The position numbers were made by a program, and so were the translations under genes. DNA of 64,000 nucleotides from the NCBI GenBank assembly GCA_022706685.1, contig JAKJCA010000005.1, positions 1 to 64,000 on the forward strand. Reading direction: 5' to 3'. How positions within the stretch are numbered: position 1 is the first letter of the stretch; each line of letters begins with the position of its first letter. This DNA comes from Bacillota bacterium (GTDB lineage Bacteria > Bacillota > Clostridia > Oscillospirales > Acutalibacteraceae). Of this stretch, positions 63,741 to 64,000 are shown piece after piece. Below the pieces are notes generated by a model that did not search any database, had not been told where the DNA came from, and saw only the letters and a program-made list of their open reading frames with translations.

Positions 63741-64000
63741 TTACTGCGGCTCTTCTTCCTGCGCGGCGGGCAGGAGTGCCAGCCCGAGTTCTTCAAGCTG
63801 TTTGCCGTCGACGCGGGCGGGACACTTGGTCATCGGTTCCGAGGCGTTCTGCACCTTCGGGAACGCGACGACGTCGCGCAGACTTTCGCAGCCGAGCATC
63901 TGCATCACGAGGCGGTCGAGGCCGAGTGCCATGCCGCCGTGGGGCGGCGGACCGTATTTGAACGCTTCGAGAAGATAGCCGAATTTCGCCGTCGCCTTTT
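63741..64000 (-). CDS. aspS: Aspartyl-tRNA synthetase, C-terminal part (partial)
   Basis: The last 86 residues of AspRS; the rest lies beyond the right edge. [43 protein letters not shown] is class II motif 3 with its catalytic Arg and the conserved FPK-x-Q region. The tail [19 protein letters not shown] is normal for the bacterial type. Whether this is the discriminating or non-discriminating form cannot be told from this end. Confidence 0.93.
   Translation of the reverse strand, partial: KATAKFGYLLEAFKYGPPPHGGMALGLDRLVMQMLGCESLRDVVAFPKVQNASEPMTKCPARVDGKQLEELGLALLPAAQEEEPQ

Overview
The window looks like the chromosome of a GC-rich Clostridia-type Firmicute (Bacillota), perhaps a gut or anaerobic-digester member of the Oscillospirales or relatives. 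The case rests on strong GGAGG-type ribosome sites with many TTG and GTG starts, sigma-A promoters (TTGACA/TATAAT), a SigH-like sigma factor, a PdaA-like de-N-acetylase, a YerB-type DUF3048 lipoprotein, MltG, and a Gram-positive style ARG box. No outer-membrane or LPS genes are seen. The taxonomic placement is inference.

Layout. 1-121 is the end of an IS5-type insertion sequence, with the first codons of its transposase. 207-11.7 kb is a carbohydrate and lipid accessory region: GH2 beta-mannosidase, a TIM-barrel-like protein of unknown role, a GPH sugar symporter, a secreted glycerophosphodiesterase divergent from an LCAT-like hydrolase, two membrane proteins, and a sugar isomerase/DUF6807 pair. 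11.8-19.9 kb is a complete arginine cluster transcribed leftward, argG-argH-argC-argJ-argB-argD-argF, with a consensus ARG box before argG. Next come trpS with an aminotransferase, a HAD phosphatase, an EEP-family hydrolase, and a SigH-like sigma factor / tRNA-like RNA / zinc-ribbon operon (23.9-24.8 kb).

25-39.9 kb holds a URO-D-like protein, a tightly packed leftward operon (PI-PLC, small protein, CehA-type PHP hydrolase, secreted clan GH-A glycosidase), a rightward operon (F420 ligase-like, XRE-cupin regulator, acyl-CoA synthetase), MltG, an epimerase with a second GPH transporter, and typA. 40.0-44.6 kb is a visibly AT-richer polysaccharide island (GT2, pyruvyltransferase, FrhB-like iron-sulfur protein, GT4). 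44.8-52.1 kb holds ribF, carAB, an MBOAT acyltransferase and a family 4 uracil-DNA glycosylase. 52.1-64 kb holds lacZ, a META-domain protein, an ECF sigma factor with a membrane beta-propeller protein, a PdaA-like deacetylase, serC-serA, a DUF3048 lipoprotein and the C-terminal end of aspS.

The genes together point to de novo arginine (with carAB supplying carbamoyl phosphate) and serine synthesis, breakdown of beta-mannosides and beta-galactosides, and remodelling of lipids and cell envelope. The least explained items are a 65-nt tRNA-like RNA with a truncated anticodon arm between a sigma factor and a double zinc-ribbon protein, the F420 ligase-like/cupin/acyl-CoA synthetase operon, and the PI-PLC/PHP/glycosidase operon. 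All nine convergent gene junctions carry a single GC-rich hairpin.
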